This document shows, piece after piece, positions 1-5,501 of a DNA stretch of 5,501 nucleotides. The DNA is taken from assembly GCA_031260745.1 (NCBI GenBank), contig JAISKY010000301.1, positions 1 to 5,501 of the forward strand, read 5' to 3'. Within the stretch, counting starts at the first letter, position 1, and each line of letters starts with the position of its first letter. The DNA is from Oscillospiraceae bacterium (GTDB lineage Bacteria; Bacillota; Clostridia; Oscillospirales; Oscillospiraceae). Below the pieces are notes generated by a model, which saw only the letters and a program-made list of their open reading frames with translations, was not told the origin of the DNA and searched no databases. A program made the position numbers and the translations under genes.

Positions 1-50
1 CGCCATAAGGCTCACCCGACTTCCATAACCAAGTCCCGAAATATTCAATT
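1..50 (-). other. Start of an off-window transcript (leader or RNA gene, unidentified)
   Basis: This is the stretch expected to be transcribed from the promoter at 57-117. It contains a possible five-base-pair hairpin (GACTT with AAGTC, eight-base loop) and an ATG at 4-6 preceded by GGTGAG, which could start a protein beginning Met-Ala outside the window. A four-codon ATG-to-TGA frame lies at 12-26. I do not recognise a known riboswitch or stable RNA in the visible part. Confidence 0.25.
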
Positions 51-56
51 TTCTAT

Positions 57-117
57 AGCATAACACAGCCCGGAATCATTTGTCAAGCACTTTTTTACTT
101 TTCCTATTATTTTTTTG
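57..117 (-). promoter_or_regulatory. Strong promoter with UP element, reading out of the left edge
   Basis: On the minus strand a perfect -35 TTGACA (81-86) is followed after 18 bases by TATGCT (57-62), preceded by TG at 64-65 to make an extended -10. Upstream of the -35, two A-tracts (91-96 and 111-116 on the complementary strand) with A-rich sequence between them look like an UP element. Transcription would begin near position 50 and run leftward. This is the best promoter in the window and points to a well-expressed gene or stable RNA just outside it. Confidence 0.7.
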
Positions 118-140
118 AGGTAGGTACGGAATCGGCAATT

Positions 141-1562
141 TTACGCTGGGCTGCCTACGACGCCCTTATTTTTCCACTTGCCCAAACGATAGTAACTAAG
201 CGTAATCACCAAACCGATTGCCATACAAATAACCATTCCCCACATAAACATATCCGGATTGCCGGCAGGGAACTTGCCCAGTTCGTCCGTCTTTGAAACG
301 AATATAAGTATAAGCGTAATCGGAATCTTCAGAATTACATTCATCAACAGCGAAATCCACATCGTACCGACCGAGTCTCCCGCACCGCGCATTACTCCGT
401 TATAGGTCATATTAACCGACATAATAATATACGCCGGAATCATTATCTGAATGAAGCCCATACCCATATTTATCAGGTCGTCGGTTTTTGAAAACAGCGC
501 AAACAGGTATTTTCCCCATATCATAATCGCTGTAACCATTACAATCGAGAAACTCATACTCATTATCAACGTAGTCGTACTGCCCTTTTTCACTCTGTCC
601 ATCTTACCCGCGCCGATGTTTTGACCCGTGTATGTACTTACCGCGTTTGAAAACGCCTGACACGGCATAACCGCAAATCCGTCAACCCGCATCGTAGCGA
701 CCTGAGCGGCTACTACGGTACTGCCCATCGCCATCATAAACGGCTGCATTACAATGTTCGACAGGAACATAACCGCCATCTGAATCCCCGTTGGCAGTCC
801 AAGTCTCACGATTTGTTTTACAATCACGCTTTGCAGTTTCAGCGTCGCCTTTGTAATCGAGAACAGATTTTTCATTCTCAAAACCCGCCAAGTACACGCA
901 ACCGCGGAGAATATCTGTGAGATAACCGTGGCGACCGCCGCGCCCGCGACTCCGGCTACCTCGCCCCACCTCGCGTTCCAAACGGAAACGAGCCAAATAT
1001 CAAGAAATATATTCAACGCCGCCGCAATCAAAAGCACAATCAGCGGGTATACCGAATCGCCGAGACCGCGCAAAATACCGCTCATCACATTGTAAAATCC
1101 GTTTGCCGCCGTACCGATAAACAGGATAAGAAGATAAATATACGCCATATCAAAAATATCGTCGTTTGTTTGGGTTACTCTAAGCATCGGTCCGGTTAGC
1201 GGTAAAGCAACCGCCGTGAGTATAATACTCAAAATAATCATCAGAGTAAACGCGTTGCCGATTGAGTTGCCTAACCGCTCGTTGTCCTTCGCGCCGAAAT
1301 ACTGCGCCACCATAACCGTTACTCCGGCTCCGACCGCCATAAGGAACACCAGAAACAGGTTAGCTATTGAGCCTGTCGCGCCTACCGCGCCCAACGCGCC
1401 GTCGCCGACTATACGGCCGACGATAGCCATATCCGCCGCGGAGTATAACATTTGCGCGATATTGCTGATTAGCATAGGGATTGCGAACTTCCACAGACAA
1501 GTTGACGGCTTCCCGACCGTCATATCCTGCGTCCCGAAAAGGGACTTTACCTTACTGAACAT
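141..1562 (-). CDS. MATE-family multidrug/toxin efflux transporter
   Basis: Inner-membrane exporter of the MATE (NorM/DinF/MepA-like) superfamily, which expels cationic drugs or metabolites in exchange for Na+ or H+. The 473 residues are close to the family's usual 440-480 and contain about twelve hydrophobic segments in two pseudo-symmetric halves. The halves show matching signatures: GILRGLGDSVYPL (162-174) in the first and GVMRGAGDSVGTM (389-401) in the second. The N-terminal ADMAIVGR (43-50) plus GALGAVGA (55-62) is the typical first-helix motif, and VAAQVATMRVDG with YTGQNIGAGK (311-320) fits the second half. The ATG at 1562 has AGGAGA ten bases upstream; a nearer ATG at 1572 is out of frame. 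A 111-base gap with a promoter-like sequence separates it from alr, so it is probably at least partly its own unit. No clear terminator follows its stop. The substrate cannot be read from sequence. Confidence 0.94.
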   Translation of the reverse strand: MFSKVKSLFGTQDMTVGKPSTCLWKFAIPMLISNIAQMLYSAADMAIVGRIVGDGALGAVGATGSIANLFLVFLMAVGAGVTVMVAQYFGAKDNERLGNSIGNAFTLMIILSIILTAVALPLTGPMLRVTQTNDDIFDMAYIYLLILFIGTAANGFYNVMSGILRGLGDSVYPLIVLLIAAALNIFLDIWLVSVWNARWGEVAGVAGAAVATVISQIFSAVACTWRVLRMKNLFSITKATLKLQSVIVKQIVRLGLPTGIQMAVMFLSNIVMQPFMMAMGSTVVAAQVATMRVDGFAVMPCQAFSNAVSTYTGQNIGAGKMDRVKKGSTTTLIMSMSFSIVMVTAIMIWGKYLFALFSKTDDLINMGMGFIQIMIPAYIIMSVNMTYNGVMRGAGDSVGTMWISLLMNVILKIPITLILIFVSKTDELGKFPAGNPDMFMWGMVICMAIGLVITLSYYRLGKWKNKGVVGSPA

Positions 1563-1572
1563 TATAATTCAT

Positions 1573-1578
1573 TCTCCT
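1573..1578 (-). promoter_or_regulatory. Ribosome binding site of the MATE gene
   Basis: AGGAGA on the minus strand, ten bases before the ATG at 1562. The spacing is at the long end of normal but the match is strong. Confidence 0.7.
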
Positions 1579-1595
1579 AAAATCCATTTAACAAT

Positions 1596-1624
1596 AGTGT
1601 AGCACAACTTAAATAAAAATACAA
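1596..1624 (-). promoter_or_regulatory. Candidate sigma-70 type promoter for the MATE gene
   Basis: On the minus strand TTGTAT (1619-1624) and TACACT (1596-1601) are separated by 17 bases, giving three of six and four of six matches to the -35 and -10 consensus. It lies in the AT-rich gap between alr and the transporter, 33 bases before the ATG. An imperfect inverted repeat (GCACAACTT at 1602-1610, AAGTGC at 1623-1628, plus strand) spans the spacer and could be an operator. Inferred from pattern only. Confidence 0.4.
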
Positions 1625-1673
1625 GTGCAAATTCTACACAATCATTATGTCGATTTCCGTCGGAATTTTGTAC

Positions 1674-2765
1674 TTATCCGATACGGCTATATAATCTCGG
1701 CACGCGTTTGCTTACGTTGCACAGAAGCTCGTAAGTAATCGTGCCAAGTTTCTCCGCGGTTTCGGCAACGGAGACGTGTTCTCCGAAAATCTCCGCTTCG
1801 CTGCCGACAATCACGCCCGGAACGTCGGTAACGTCAATCATAGTCAAGTCCATACACACTCGCCCGATTATCGGAGCGAGCGCGCCGTTTATATAGACCT
1901 CTCCCCTGTTCGACAGACCACGGTTCAGTCCGTCCGCGTACCCGACGCTAAGCACCGCGACCTTAGTCGAACGCTTCGCCAGCCACGTTCTGCCGTAGCC
2001 GACCGTAGTTCCCGCGTCAATCTCCCGAATCTGACAAACTCTAGTTTTCCACGTCATACCGGGTCTTAGCTCGTCCGCGCCCGCAAAATGTCCGTACAGC
2101 GCAATTCCCGGACGAACCATATTAAACGGAGCCAAATAGCTATCTCTATGTAATAATACTCCCCCGCTGTTCGCGCAATGCAGCGTACGGAAGTTGTAAG
2201 GCTCCGCGATTTGCCGAAACCGCTCAATTTGCATTTTAGTGTACATTACGCTTTCGACGTCAGGCTCGTCGGAAACGGGCAAATGCGTAAACGCGCCGCT
2301 AAACTCCAACTCAGAGTAACTCAAAGCGTCAGCAATTCCGCTTTCCTCAACGCCGAAGCGCGTCATACCCGTATCAATCTTCAAATGACAGCGTAATTTA
2401 TAATTTTTAGTTTTTAATTTAGAATTGTACTCCGCCGCCGCTTCAAGTGAAACCACCGTTTGAGTTATATTGCGCTCGGCAAGTTCCGAAACGTACTCCG
2501 GCGGCGTATAGCCCAGTATCAGTAACTCGTCCTGTAAAAACCCGGCGTCGCGAAGCTCAACCGCCTCGTCTATTGTCGCGACCGCGAAAAAGTCCGCGCC
2601 CTCGGCTTTCAAGCGTTTAGCCACATTTACCGCTCCGTGACCGTAAGCGTCCGCCTTAACAATCCCGCATATACGGCAACCGGATTTTGCTTTCAGCAAC
2701 CGGTAATTGTACGCGATATTATCAAGCGAGATTTCAACCCAACATCGTTTTGTCAAATCGCCCAT
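1674..2765 (-). CDS. alr: Alanine racemase (PLP-dependent)
   Basis: Interconverts L- and D-alanine in the cytoplasm, supplying D-Ala for peptidoglycan precursors. The 363 residues match the usual 360-390. The N-terminal TIM barrel carries KADAYGHG (37-44, Lys37 forming the internal aldimine), KIDTGMTRFG (129-138, Arg136 near the PLP phenolic oxygen), FTHLPVSDEPD (159-169), HCANSGG (196-202) and NMVRPGIALYG (215-225). The C-terminal beta domain carries TVGYGRTW (254-261, Tyr257 being the second catalytic base) and GRVCMDLTMIDVTD (301-314). All residues needed for catalysis are present. The ATG at 2765 has AAAGG six bases upstream. It follows the GNAT gene by 31 bases and probably shares its transcript. 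Codons for about residues 114-124 form a strikingly A/T-pure patch (2394-2426) in an otherwise GC-balanced gene, without changing the expected length there. Whether it is the housekeeping alr or a second copy cannot be told here. Confidence 0.96.
   Translation of the reverse strand: MGDLTKRCWVEISLDNIAYNYRLLKAKSGCRICGIVKADAYGHGAVNVAKRLKAEGADFFAVATIDEAVELRDAGFLQDELLILGYTPPEYVSELAERNITQTVVSLEAAAEYNSKLKTKNYKLRCHLKIDTGMTRFGVEESGIADALSYSELEFSGAFTHLPVSDEPDVESVMYTKMQIERFRQIAEPYNFRTLHCANSGGVLLHRDSYLAPFNMVRPGIALYGHFAGADELRPGMTWKTRVCQIREIDAGTTVGYGRTWLAKRSTKVAVLSVGYADGLNRGLSNRGEVYINGALAPIIGRVCMDLTMIDVTDVPGVIVGSEAEIFGEHVSVAETAEKLGTITYELLCNVSKRVPRLYSRIG
2394..2426 (-). repeat. A/T-pure patch within alr, possible dispersed-repeat remnant
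   Basis: Only 2 of 33 bases are G or C, while flanking alr sequence is roughly balanced. On the minus strand it is built from A-rich units of the type CTAAATTAAAAA / CTAAAAATTA, and it encodes a Lys/Asn-rich stretch (NSKLKTKNYKL). The texture resembles the A/T-rich short intergenic repeats of some bacterial genomes, but no second copy exists in this window, so the repeat identity is a guess. Confidence 0.3.
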
Positions 2766-2771
2766 TTTGCG

Positions 2772-2777
2772 CCTTTC
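2772..2777 (-). promoter_or_regulatory. Ribosome binding site of alr
   Basis: GAAAGG on the minus strand, six bases before the ATG at 2765, in the 31-base gap after the GNAT stop. This gap has no recognisable terminator or promoter, which fits co-transcription. Confidence 0.6.
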
Positions 2778-2796
2778 AGTAATTTATATAATCAAC

Positions 2797-3240
2797 TTAC
2801 AAACTCATCGAAAAGTACACTTTATCCGTAAGTTGAACTCCGTCTTCTATGATTGGGTTGTCGTAGTGTTCAAGAAAATAATTCTCTATCCGGCGCGAAA
2901 ACCTAAACCCGCGCCGTTCATAAAACGACACGATTGTCGGAGTATCTCCGGTACCGACAATTAAAGTTCTGCCGGTACCGGAGTAATACTCGCGAATATA
3001 CTCTATCAATTTTGTCGCGAAACCCTGTCGTTGAAATTTCTCGTAAGTCGCCAGACTTTGCAGTTCAAACACTCCCCCGCCCTCGTCAGTCACGACGCAC
3101 GTGCTTTTCAGTTCACCGTCATACAACGCGAACAAATCTCCCCGTTCAAGGTATTTGTCAATCATATTTTCCTGCTCGTCCGCAAGCAAAAGTAACTCCA
3201 AATAGTCTTTTTTATTATTTGTAATAAGTCTAATTTCCAC
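2797..3240 (-). CDS. GNAT-family N-acetyltransferase
   Basis: Small acetyl-CoA-dependent acetyltransferase of 147 residues, the usual length of a single GNAT domain. The acetyl-CoA pyrophosphate loop is QRQGFA (70-75, the Q/R-x-x-G-x-A signature), after the central strand FELQSLAT (58-65). Further family-like parts are MIDKYLERGDLFALYD (26-41), VGTGDTP (95-101) and SFYERRGFRFSRR (105-117), the last being the typical late GNAT motif. It resembles the YvbK-like GNAT proteins of Firmicutes, whose substrates are largely unknown; I assign none. The start is taken as GTG at 3240, because GAGAGGA lies about nine bases upstream and MEIRLI-type N-termini fit the family; an in-frame TTG at 3267 would add nine poorly conserved residues. 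The start overlaps the end of hisC by 11 bases, implying translational coupling. Confidence 0.88.
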   Translation of the reverse strand: MEIRLITNNKKDYLELLLLADEQENMIDKYLERGDLFALYDGELKSTCVVTDEGGGVFELQSLATYEKFQRQGFATKLIEYIREYYSGTGRTLIVGTGDTPTIVSFYERRGFRFSRRIENYFLEHYDNPIIEDGVQLTDKVYFSMSL

Positions 3241-4261
3241 CAATAATTTCCTCTCGCAACGCCGCAAACAGGCGATTCATTTGTTCATCCGTGCCAATGG
3301 TAATCCGCAGATGATTGTTGATACGCGGCAGATTCCACCACCGTACCAAAATCCCGCGCTTACGCAAACTTTTGTACAAATCCTCTCCGCGGAACTTAGG
3401 GTGAGCCGCGAACACAAAGTTAGCCTGACTGTCCGTAACGCCGAACCCAAGCTGACGCAGTATATCCTTAGTTCGCTCCCTTGTCGCGATTACCTTTTCA
3501 TTTTGAGTTTTGAAATATTCCCTGTCCCCAAACGCGGCTTTAATCCCCGCGACGGCAAGCCTGTCCAACGTATACGAGTTTATGCTGTCGCGCGCGACAG
3601 TCAACGCTTCAATCAGGCTTTCGTTACCCTCAGCCCAGCCTACGCGCAGTCCAGCCAGCGAGTACGACTTTGACGCGGTTTTAACCACAAGCAAATTCGG
3701 ATACTTGTCAAGTAAATCCGACGCGCCCGGTTCATTCGCGAAATCAATATACGCTTCGTCTATTATCACGACATTCTCCGAGTTCGTCGCGACTATGCGC
3801 TCTATTTCGTTAACTCCCAACAGCAGACCTGTAGGCGCGTTCGGGTTCGCGATAATAATCCCGCCGTCAAACCTGCAAAACTTTTCTACCGGAATCGTAA
3901 AATCCTCGTTAAGCGGAATCGTATGGTAGTCAACGTCGAACATCTTCGCCCACACCGGATAAAAGCTGTAGGTCACGTCCGGAGCGTATAATCTCTTTCC
4001 GCTGAAAAACGCAATAAACGCCATCGCAAGAACTTCGTCCGAGCCATTACCCCAAAACCTGTTTGATTCGTTTATAACGGGCGGGTACAACCTCAAATCG
4101 CCGTTCTCCGATTTTCTAATTGCCTGAATAACTTTCGGCGACGGAGGATACGGATTTTCATTTGTGTTAAGTTTAACTAAATCCGCGATTTTCGGCTGCT
4201 CACCCGCAGTATACGGAGTTTGCCCCCGAATTTTCTCCGACCAAAACTTCTTGTCCGTCAT
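3230..4261 (-). CDS. hisC: Histidinol-phosphate aminotransferase-like PLP enzyme with a short internal contraction
   Basis: Fold-type I PLP aminotransferase of 343 residues. HisC transfers an amino group from glutamate to imidazole acetol phosphate in histidine synthesis. The family order is intact: LNTNENPYPPSP (31-42), LYP (58-60, the Tyr that reaches the neighbouring subunit's PLP phosphate), GNGSDE (71-76), NPNAPTG (139-145), DEAYIDF (168-174, Asp168 on the pyridine nitrogen), SKSYSLAGLRVGW (197-209, Lys198 as the Schiff-base lysine), and PRINNHLRITIGTDE (312-326, substrate-binding Arg). The start at 4261 is preferred over the in-frame ATG at 4282 because GGAGGA sits nine bases before it and it forms ATGA with the peptidase stop. 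Only 10 residues separate LYP from GNGSDE where about 24 are usual (see findings). No other his genes adjoin it, so it could be a paralogue acting on another substrate such as an aromatic amino acid. Family is certain; exact substrate is not. Confidence 0.9.
   Translation of the reverse strand: MTDKKFWSEKIRGQTPYTAGEQPKIADLVKLNTNENPYPPSPKVIQAIRKSENGDLRLYPPVINESNRFWGNGSDEVLAMAFIAFFSGKRLYAPDVTYSFYPVWAKMFDVDYHTIPLNEDFTIPVEKFCRFDGGIIIANPNAPTGLLLGVNEIERIVATNSENVVIIDEAYIDFANEPGASDLLDKYPNLLVVKTASKSYSLAGLRVGWAEGNESLIEALTVARDSINSYTLDRLAVAGIKAAFGDREYFKTQNEKVIATRERTKDILRQLGFGVTDSQANFVFAAHPKFRGEDLYKSLRKRGILVRWWNLPRINNHLRITIGTDEQMNRLFAALREEIIGGN
3249..3255 (-). promoter_or_regulatory. Ribosome binding site of the GNAT gene
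   Basis: GAGAGGA on the minus strand within the hisC C-terminal codons, with its GAGG core nine bases before the GTG at 3240. It supports that non-ATG start over the TTG at 3267. Confidence 0.7.
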
Positions 4262-5501
4262 ATTTTGTGTTCCTCCAGCCATTTCGCGGCGGCTTCCGCC
4301 GTCTCTTTCAGGCTAAGCTCGTCAAACGGACTGCCGACTCCGGCGATTTCGTTAAGCTCCGTAAATGTTTTCTTTCCCGCGAGGCTAACGAACTTCATAT
4401 ATTTGTCCCACGCGTCAGCGTGGTCCTTGCCGTCAAGCGTCCAAAACGCTAACGCATTAGTCTGCGCCAAACAATAGTCAATATAATAAAACGGACGTTC
4501 GTAGATGTGCGACTGAGCCTGCCACCGCCGACCCTCGCGGTAAAACGCTACTTCCGACTGGTCGAGATACGGACGGTAAACGCTTTCGAGTTCTTTCCAA
4601 ACGTCGTTTCTTTGAGCCGGAGTTAGCTCCGGATTTTCATACACGATATGCTGAAACTCGTCAACCATCGTACCGTAGGGAATAAACACAAGCGCGTCAG
4701 ATAAATGGCTGTAGTGGTATTTTTCCGTTTGCTCCCCGAAAAACAGTTCCATCCACGGGTGAGTAAAAAACTCCATACTCATCGAGTGCGTTTCCGCGAC
4801 CTCGTAAGTCAGTTGGTTCGCAAGCTCGTATGGTCTGACATCGCGGGAGCGATAGCCGGCGAACGCGTGACCCGCCTCGTGAGTAAACACGTCCACATCG
4901 CCCGACGTTCCGTTAAAGTTCGCGAAAATAAACTGCGAATCGTACAACGGAATCTCGCAGCAATAGCCGCCGCCCGACTTCCCCTTTCGCGTCAAAACGT
5001 CCAGTAACTCGTTCTCTAGCATAAAGTCAATGAACTCGGCGGTTTCCGCGCTAAGTTCGTGGTACATACGTTTACCCGCCGCGAAAATTTCCTCCGGAGT
5101 TCCTTTAGGCTTCGCGTTGCCGTCCGGGAACTCAAACGCGTTATCGTACAGCGTAATATGGTCTACTCCAAGTCGCTTCGCCTGTTGAGCCTTGACCGTT
5201 TCGGCTAACGGAACGATATATTTTTTCACTCCGGCGCGGAACTTCGCGACCATATCCGCATCGTAGCAATTTCTTGTCATTAGGTAATAGCCAAGCTCGA
5301 TATAGTTCTTGTAGCCTAGCGTTTCCGCCATTTTCGTCCGAACCCTTACAAGCTCGTCGAACAGGCTGTCAAGCCGCTCCTTATGAGTCTCGAACCACGC
5401 CGCTCTGACGTTCCACGACGAGCGGCGAACTTCCGCTTTTACGTCCGTATGATACGGTTCGAGTTGAGCCAGCGTCAGAGTTTTGCCGTCGTACTCAATC
5501 T
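4258..5501 (-). CDS. M3-family oligoendopeptidase (zinc metallopeptidase), 5' end cut by window edge
   Basis: Cytoplasmic zinc peptidase that cleaves short peptides. The frame stays open from the stop at 4258 to the right edge, giving 413 visible residues. The Met at 5331 is internal, because the 56 codons upstream of it are also family-like (an EYDGKTLTLAQLEPY segment). Family members are about 550-600 residues, so roughly the first 150 are missing. The zinc motif HEAGH lies at about 4867-4881 (H and H bind zinc, E is catalytic). The third ligand is probably the Glu of the EVAETHS segment, 29 residues after the first His, as in thimet oligopeptidase. The C-terminal YERPFYYIDY motif carries the substrate-binding tyrosines of M3 enzymes. 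The pattern (GGGYCCEIP, NFNGTSGDVDV) resembles the M3 group related to but distinct from PepF, so no symbol is given. The stop overlaps the next gene's start by four bases. Confidence 0.93.
   Translation of the reverse strand, partial: IEYDGKTLTLAQLEPYHTDVKAEVRRSSWNVRAAWFETHKERLDSLFDELVRVRTKMAETLGYKNYIELGYYLMTRNCYDADMVAKFRAGVKKYIVPLAETVKAQQAKRLGVDHITLYDNAFEFPDGNAKPKGTPEEIFAAGKRMYHELSAETAEFIDFMLENELLDVLTRKGKSGGGYCCEIPLYDSQFIFANFNGTSGDVDVFTHEAGHAFAGYRSRDVRPYELANQLTYEVAETHSMSMEFFTHPWMELFFGEQTEKYHYSHLSDALVFIPYGTMVDEFQHIVYENPELTPAQRNDVWKELESVYRPYLDQSEVAFYREGRRWQAQSHIYERPFYYIDYCLAQTNALAFWTLDGKDHADAWDKYMKFVSLAGKKTFTELNEIAGVGSPFDELSLKETAEAAAKWLEEHKI
4271..4276 (-). promoter_or_regulatory. Ribosome binding site of hisC
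   Basis: GGAGGA on the minus strand, nine bases before the ATG at 4261 and inside the last codons of the peptidase gene. It decides the hisC start in favour of the ATGA overlap over the ATG at 4282, which lies upstream of this site. Confidence 0.85.

Noticed and set aside
1..50. Cobalamin riboswitch, suggested by a GGAAGTCGGGTGAG string
   Set aside because: The string resembles part of the conserved core, but the following AAUCC and the upstream GGUGCC element are absent and the rest is outside the window.
1..63. Plus-strand open frame ending in TAA at 61-63, as the tail of a convergent gene
   Set aside because: It is only 20 codons, has no recognisable motif, and overlaps the leader of a strong opposite-strand promoter; too short to support.
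1216..1602. Plus-strand open frames such as this one and 3510-3929
   Set aside because: They lie wholly or almost wholly antisense to well-supported conserved genes, with compositions expected of shadow frames and no recognisable domain.
1650..1670. Terminator after alr formed by TTCCGACGGAA on the minus strand
   Set aside because: The stem is only four base pairs and no T-run follows it directly.
2949..2981. Repeated palindrome CGGTACCG (2949-2956 and 2973-2980)
   Set aside because: Both copies encode Gly-Thr-Gly in the GNAT domain (SGTGRT and VGTGD), so shared codons explain the repeat.
3241..3267. TTG at 3267 as the GNAT start
   Set aside because: It adds nine residues not expected for the family and lacks a good ribosome binding site, while GTG at 3240 has one.
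4262..4282. In-frame ATG at 4282 as the hisC start, adding MAGGTQN
   Set aside because: The GGAGGA ribosome binding site lies downstream of this ATG and correctly spaced before the ATG at 4261, which also forms an ATGA overlap with the peptidase stop.
5329..5331. ATG at 5331 as the start of the M3 peptidase
   Set aside because: The same frame continues upstream to the window edge with family-like sequence, so this Met is internal.

Overview
The window is a chromosomal segment that looks like a Firmicutes genome, most likely an uncultured gut-type clostridial lineage. This is an inference from the protein types, the strong purine-rich ribosome binding sites and the tight gene packing. All five protein-coding genes lie on the minus strand, so the biological order runs from the right edge to the left edge. 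No rRNA, tRNA, CRISPR array, insertion sequence or phage gene is visible, and no stretch longer than 300 bases lacks a gene.

Layout in transcription order: (1) an M3-family zinc oligoendopeptidase whose N-terminal part is cut off by the right edge (4258-5501); (2) a histidinol-phosphate-type aminotransferase, hisC-like (3230-4261), whose ATG overlaps the peptidase stop as ATGA; (3) a small GNAT acetyltransferase (2797-3240) whose GTG start lies inside the last codons of hisC; (4) alanine racemase, alr (1674-2765), 31 bases further on; (5) after a 111-base gap with its own promoter-like sequence, a MATE-family efflux transporter (141-1562). Downstream of the transporter, positions 1-140 hold a strong, leftward-facing promoter (consensus -35, extended -10, A-tract UP element) that drives a transcription unit outside the window.

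The first four genes are overlapping or nearly so and are probably one operon. Their predicted activities (peptide breakdown, PLP-dependent transamination, acetylation, L/D-alanine interconversion) suggest loosely linked amino-acid metabolism rather than a single known pathway. No other his gene is present, so the native substrate of the HisC-like enzyme is open. No new defence or mobile system was found. The points most worth a second look are a 14-residue contraction in HisC near the PLP pocket, a 33-base almost pure A/T patch in frame inside alr, and the strong promoter at the left edge.
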